Shown piece after piece: positions 7,386 to 10,359 of a DNA stretch of 10,359 nt (position 1 is the first letter of the stretch; each line of letters opens with the position of its first letter). Under the pieces are notes generated by a model. It searched no databases, was not told the DNA's origin, and worked only from the letters and a program-made list of their open reading frames with translations. Origin of the DNA: Euperipatoides rowelli. Taxonomy: Eukaryota; Onychophora; Udeonychophora; Euonychophora; Peripatopsidae. Both the position numbers and the translations under genes were made by a program. Location: assembly GCA_003024985.2 (NCBI GenBank), contig PXIH01S0057667.1; one strand, 5' to 3'.

Positions 7386-8347
7386 GTGCTGGAGCCCGGC
7401 CCACTGCTGGTAATGGAAAAATACTCCTCTAACCACACCCTCATGTCAGCATACTGTTTTAGATTCATACACAATTGCGTCTCGAGCAGGGGCTCCAGGA
7501 GGCTGGGACCAATCAGTGTGGATGAATTCAATCAGGCACAAATCTATTGGATTGTTACGGTGCAGAGACAAAATTGTGCTCAGGACATTCACTTACGTGA
7601 CACTGGGGAAGGGTTTGTGGCCACCAGTAAGCTGATCACTTTGGATCCATTTTTGGATAAAGATCATATATTGTGCATCGGAGGCAGGCTATCGGCATCA
7701 GAACTGCCATATCATAGTAAACACCCAATTTTGTTGCCTCAAAGAAGCCACTTCACGGCACTATTGATAACCAGGGAGCATTTACTGTGTCTCCATGCAG
7801 GTCCACAGCTCCTGTTGGCGATACTGCATCATAGGTATTGGATTCTCAATGGACGCAGGGCAGTACGTGCTCAGGTTTGGCAGTGTGTTGCATGTCACCA
7901 CCAGCATGCGAAGACTGCAATCAATTGATGCCATTGTATCGAGCGCAACCATTGCGGTCTTTCGATAACACTAGTATCGAATATGGAGGCCCAGTAAACG
8001 TAAAATTGTCCCGATTGCAGGGAGTTGCAGCACAGAGAACTTACAAGTCTTATATCGCTCTGTTCATGTGCTTGTCAACCAGAGCTGTGCATTTGGAGCT
8101 GGTCACGGGACTGGCGACAGGCATTCTTGGCCACTTTGCACCGCTTCAGAGGCAGAAGAGGTCTCCCTGGTAGTGTGTATAGCGATTGTGGCACTAATTT
8201 TAAGAGTGCTGATGGACATTACAGGTTTGTAGAAATAACCTCAAGTCAGATGATAAGTTTTGACATATGATGACATCTAGAGGAATCATTGGCATTTCAT
8301 TCCACCCGGTTCTCCACATTTGGACGATTATGGGAGGCAGGGATAAG
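7386..8347 (+). pseudogene. pol: pol, integrase zinc-binding and catalytic core, broken
   Basis: Integrase inserts the cDNA into host DNA. Frame 3 (7386-7928) is well preserved: FRFIHNCVSSR, LDPFLDKDHILCIGGRL, KHPILLP and the zinc-binding module EHLLCLHAGPQLLLAIL ending CVACHHQH. The core continues in frame 2 with SIEYGGP, in which the first DDE position (codon 7979-7981) is Glu, not Asp, then YIALFMCLSTRAVHLELVTG. Frame 3 resumes near 8127 with FLATLHRFRGRRGLP and VYSDCGTNF, whose Asp (8184-8186) is the second catalytic residue. The third, Glu, is in LWEAG (8334-8336) after another frame change and a damaged stretch. The DDE triad is therefore E-D-E and the frame is broken. Confidence 0.93.
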
Positions 8348-8817
8348 GTTTACTAAGTCACATCTAGTCAGAGTTATGGCAACAACCTATACACATTTGA
8401 GGAGCTGTACACCCTGTTAGCCCGAGTTGAGGCCTGCCACAACTCTAGGCCCTTGTGTCCCATCTCCGATGACCCTGACAGCATGGAAACATTGATACCT
8501 GGACATTTTCTAATCGGGCAAGCGTTAAACCAGCTTCCTCAGCCTGTATTGAGCAAATGCATGACAGTTTTGAGCGGGACTGGACTACAGCAGCGACCTA
8601 GGTGGGCTAGGCGTCAACCAAACCTGAGAGTTGATCAACTAGTATTGTTGAAAGACAAAAATCTTCCTCCATTGAGCTGGAGTTTAGCTAGGATCGTTGA
8701 AGTCCATCCAGGGGAGGATGGGCTGGTGCGAATTATTATTTTGCGATCTGCCAAGGGCACCTTTTGATGGGCAATCACAAACGTGTCCATTACCGTTTAA
8801 ACAATGAAGGGATAACA
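8348..8817 (+). pseudogene. pol: pol, integrase C-terminus with DUF5641, partly deleted
   Basis: The segment reads FTKSHLVRVMATT, then in frame 2 from 8390 TFEELYTLLARVEACHNSRP and LIPGHFLIGQALNQLPQP, the usual end of the BEL integrase core. The Trp-rich stretch that normally follows is shortened and scrambled (about 8545-8610). The DUF5641 SH3-like domain is then clear: QPNLRVDQLVLLKDKNLPPLSW, ARIVEVHPGEDGLVRI and LRSAKGTF. TGA at 8765 stops this frame, but the expected tail continues one base over to a TGA at 8815-8817, which I take as the ancestral end of pol. No env follows. Confidence 0.9.
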
Positions 8818-8871
8818 TGGCCATTGGCCACTGGTAAACCCATGAGTATTGTATTGAACTCATTGATCTAA

Positions 8872-8890
8872 CCGATCAAGGGAAGCAAAC
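8872..8890 (+). other. Purine-rich tract before the 3' LTR (weak polypurine tract)
   Basis: The bases just before the 3' LTR read GATCAAGGGAAGCAAAC. AAGGGAAG is the best candidate for the polypurine tract that primes plus-strand DNA, but it is short and followed by CAAAC, so it is eroded or atypical. Confidence 0.45.
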
Positions 8891-9130
8891 TGTTTGGAAT
8901 TCATGTGTGGATTTAAATGTTTATTTATTTTTGTTTTATGTTTGTTAAATATATGTATGTTATATTAATTTACTTTATATGTCAGACTCGCAGAAAGATT
9001 AACTGTGGGATTAGCTTTAAGTATAAAACGTCTGTTTCTGGTTAGCAGCATTGGCTTCCAGGTAAAATAAATTGTGCTAAACTAATCATGTAGTGTTTTT
9101 GCTTATTGCATCAATGCATAGTGCAATTAA
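8891..9130 (+). repeat. 3' LTR of the BEL/Pao element
   Basis: Begins TGTTTGGAATTC exactly as the 5' copy and ends GTGCAATTAA. It is about 25 bp shorter than the 5' LTR, mostly from loss of one TTTA unit, one TA, the (GT)n run and ten bases near the end. The terminal CA of the 5' copy is TA here. It carries TATAAAA (9022-9028) and AATAAA (9066-9071), which would end the element transcript. Confidence 0.97.
9066..9071 (+). terminator. 3' LTR polyadenylation signal (AATAAA)
   Basis: AATAAA sits at the same place as in the 5' LTR (2508-2513). In this copy the downstream region is TGTAGTGTTTTTG, T/G-rich enough for cleavage. This would be the working polyadenylation signal of the genomic RNA. 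Confidence 0.6.
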
Positions 9131-9136
9131 AATGAC
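9131..9136. repeat. Target-site duplication, right copy (AATGAC)
   Basis: AATGAC directly follows the 3' LTR and matches 2321-2326 perfectly, showing that both LTRs belong to one insertion and that the element has not recombined with another copy. Confidence 0.85.
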
Positions 9137-9332
9137 TCCTACTCCATAGGTCTGATACTCTTAAGGATAACTTACTATATAAGATGCCTTTCAACTCCAT
9201 TGATTTCACTAATATGTTTATTTCTTTATATTGTTTTATTTTATGGTTTATTATACTTAAGCACTTGTATGAATAGCCTAACTTATTAAACTAACATTTA
9301 TTTAACCTCCCCATGAGGCTTCACCCATTGTT

Positions 9333-9351
9333 CGAAATCATTACGATTTCG
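9333..9351. repeat. Perfect inverted repeat CGAAATC-ATTAC-GATTTCG
   Basis: Seven-base perfect arms surround a 5-base loop. It stands in a small GC-richer island about 20 bp upstream of an AATAAA. It could be part of a mobile-element end or an RNA hairpin. No function is shown. Confidence 0.6.
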
Positions 9352-9418
9352 GGATGCAAGCCAGATGTCAATAAATATTTCAAATATATTATGTTTATTT
9401 CTCGTTCTTCTTGTTAGC

Positions 9419-9433
9419 CACACACACACACAC
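9419..9433. repeat. Short (CA)7 microsatellite
   Basis: A simple CA dinucleotide run of about seven units. Confidence 0.9.
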
Positions 9434-10116
9434 TTCTATACATTTATTTTAGGTGCAGCAGCCGATCCAGAAAGTGTTGAATTGCAATGTTATATAATGC
9501 TAAACTGGAAAGGACAGAAATCATACATGCTTAAAATTTAATCCTGAGTTGTTTTAATAATTTTTGTATGATGTAAATTAACTTGTAAACATAGATCTGT
9601 TAATAATTTATATCTTTACTTATTTAAGGAATGACAAAATGTATTTGTGTAAAAATCATATTTTATTACTATCTTAATTATGTAAATAACTAATTATGTA
9701 TAATAGACACCAGTTATTACAAACTGTATATAATTGGGGAGGAACATTATTCCACAATAGATCATGAGAACTGATGTGTTTCCCCGTTGAATTCTGGGAT
9801 GTATTGATGTTGTTAATGAAGCCTGTTTAGGCTGATGTGAAATTTTATCGTGCAAAATAAATGATAGCCTATATAGTAATCGGAATATTTATGTTTGAAT
9901 TTTAGAAGTGTAATAGTGAATGTAATATATTTNGGGCATGAAAGTAGTCAATGGGACACTACTTTAAAAGAAAGAAGATGGGAACTGTAAACTTTACCCA
10001 TATTTATTTCTTAGTTTATTCTATAAAAATGTCGGGTCTAAGAACTGGGCCTTATAAGTTATATATGCTTTCTTAAGCTAAGTAGCCTACACACCGTCAT
10101 TCCTGGACTTAAGTTT

Positions 10117-10131
10117 TGGAATGGCATTCCA
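10117..10131. repeat. Small inverted repeat TGGAATG-G-CATTCCA
   Basis: Seven-base perfect arms around one base. A related CATTCCTGG lies about 25 bp upstream, so the area has both direct and inverted copies of CATTCC. This could be chance or the trace of a small element. Confidence 0.5.
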
Positions 10132-10333
10132 GGATTGTTATCGTTTGTGTATACACGTTGATTCCATTTCCTTAAACGTCATTTATTCAGTCAAGAAAGG
10201 AAAATTTTCATGGGGCAGATTTTACTGAAGTAATTACGTATTTCCTGTTTTGCANTTTTGCTACTATTTATTAATCGATGGATCAAATAATTTTAAAAAA
10301 TATGGAAAATATGGGCAAAAGAATGGCTTAACC

Positions 10334-10359
10334 CAGTGTTTTTCAAACTTTTTTTCCCA
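10334..10359 (+). mobile_element. Probable hAT-type transposon terminus, truncated by window end
   Basis: The final 26 bases start CAGTGTTTTTCAAACTTTTTT. CAGTGntTnTCAAnC followed by a T-run is the common terminal inverted repeat form of vertebrate hAT (Charlie-like) elements. If correct, the preceding eight bases (GCTTAACC, 10326-10333) are the target duplication and should recur at the far end. Only one end is visible, so this is pattern-based. Confidence 0.55.

Larger units (their letters stand above)
2321..9136 (+). mobile_element. BEL/Pao LTR retrotransposon, decayed, with target-site duplication
   Basis: A complete structural set is present in order: target duplication, 5' LTR, tRNA-Tyr primer-binding site, leader minisatellite, gag, pol (protease, reverse transcriptase, Peptidase_A17/RNase H, integrase, DUF5641), short purine-rich tract, 3' LTR and target duplication. 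The DUF1759 gag core, Peptidase_A17 domain and integrase-DUF5641 C-terminus in this order are diagnostic of BEL/Pao rather than Gypsy or Copia. About 6.8 kb between LTR outer ends is normal for the group. No envelope gene fits between the end of pol (8817) and the 3' LTR (8891). Many frame changes, stops and catalytic substitutions make it non-autonomous. LTR divergence indicates an old, but not ancient, insertion. Confidence 0.97.
9137..10333. other. AT-rich right flank, no gene seen
   Basis: No open frame with domain character and no RNA gene is recognised. Several AATAAA hexamers occur (for example near 9371 and 9857), as expected by chance in AT-rich DNA. The stretch 9301-9375 is less AT-rich, contains a perfect inverted repeat and is followed by AATAAA, so it might be an old transcript end or LTR fragment, but nothing confirms this. 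Two ambiguous bases (N) occur near 9933 and 10255. Confidence 0.55.

Noticed and set aside
8818-8890. Possible envelope-like third gene after pol
   Set aside because: Only about 73 bp separate the end of pol from the 3' LTR, so no env can be present.

Overview
This window is AT-rich animal nuclear DNA, not prokaryotic. It has no operons or ribosome binding sites. It does have microsatellites, non-autonomous DNA transposon debris, two assembly N characters (9933 and 10255, give or take one) and one large LTR retrotransposon. Host taxonomy cannot be fixed from the sequence. The element belongs to the BEL/Pao superfamily, which is known from fish, amphibians and many invertebrates but not from mammals or birds. 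A fish-like or other aquatic animal genome is my best inference.

The centre, about 2321-9136, is a nearly complete but thoroughly decayed BEL/Pao element of about 6.8 kb. Its landmarks run in the expected order. They are a 6-bp target-site duplication (AATGAC), a 5' LTR (2327-2591) with a TATA box and AATAAA, and a primer-binding site matching the 3' end of tRNA-Tyr (2604-2620). A leader with a minisatellite follows (about 2700-3560), then gag (3771 to about 4900), pol (about 5050-8817) and a 3' LTR (8891-9130). Pol runs aspartic protease, reverse transcriptase, Peptidase_A17/RNase H, integrase and DUF5641. Every domain is recognisable, but the reading frame changes roughly every 100-500 bp and stops interrupt it. 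Several catalytic positions are also altered: the RT YxDD box reads SMDD, one RNase H Asp is Gly, and the first integrase Asp is Glu. The element cannot be autonomous.

The left flank (1-2320) holds an (AAT)n microsatellite and a 171-bp MITE-like block dense in GTAGTG/CACTAC (about 289-460). It also holds a roughly 520-bp MITE with long imperfect terminal inverted repeats (about 711-1230) and an unexplained, more GC-rich island just before the retrotransposon (about 1900-2320). The right flank (9137-10359) is AT-rich with no convincing gene. It contains two small perfect inverted repeats, a short (CA)n, and at the very end the probable first bases of an hAT-type transposon that runs out of the window.

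No intact host gene is visible. The most unusual structure is the leader minisatellite. It has a 57-bp unit carrying a perfect 6-bp stem with a 6-nt loop, is organised into 233-bp higher-order copies, and sits beside a perfect 24-bp palindrome.
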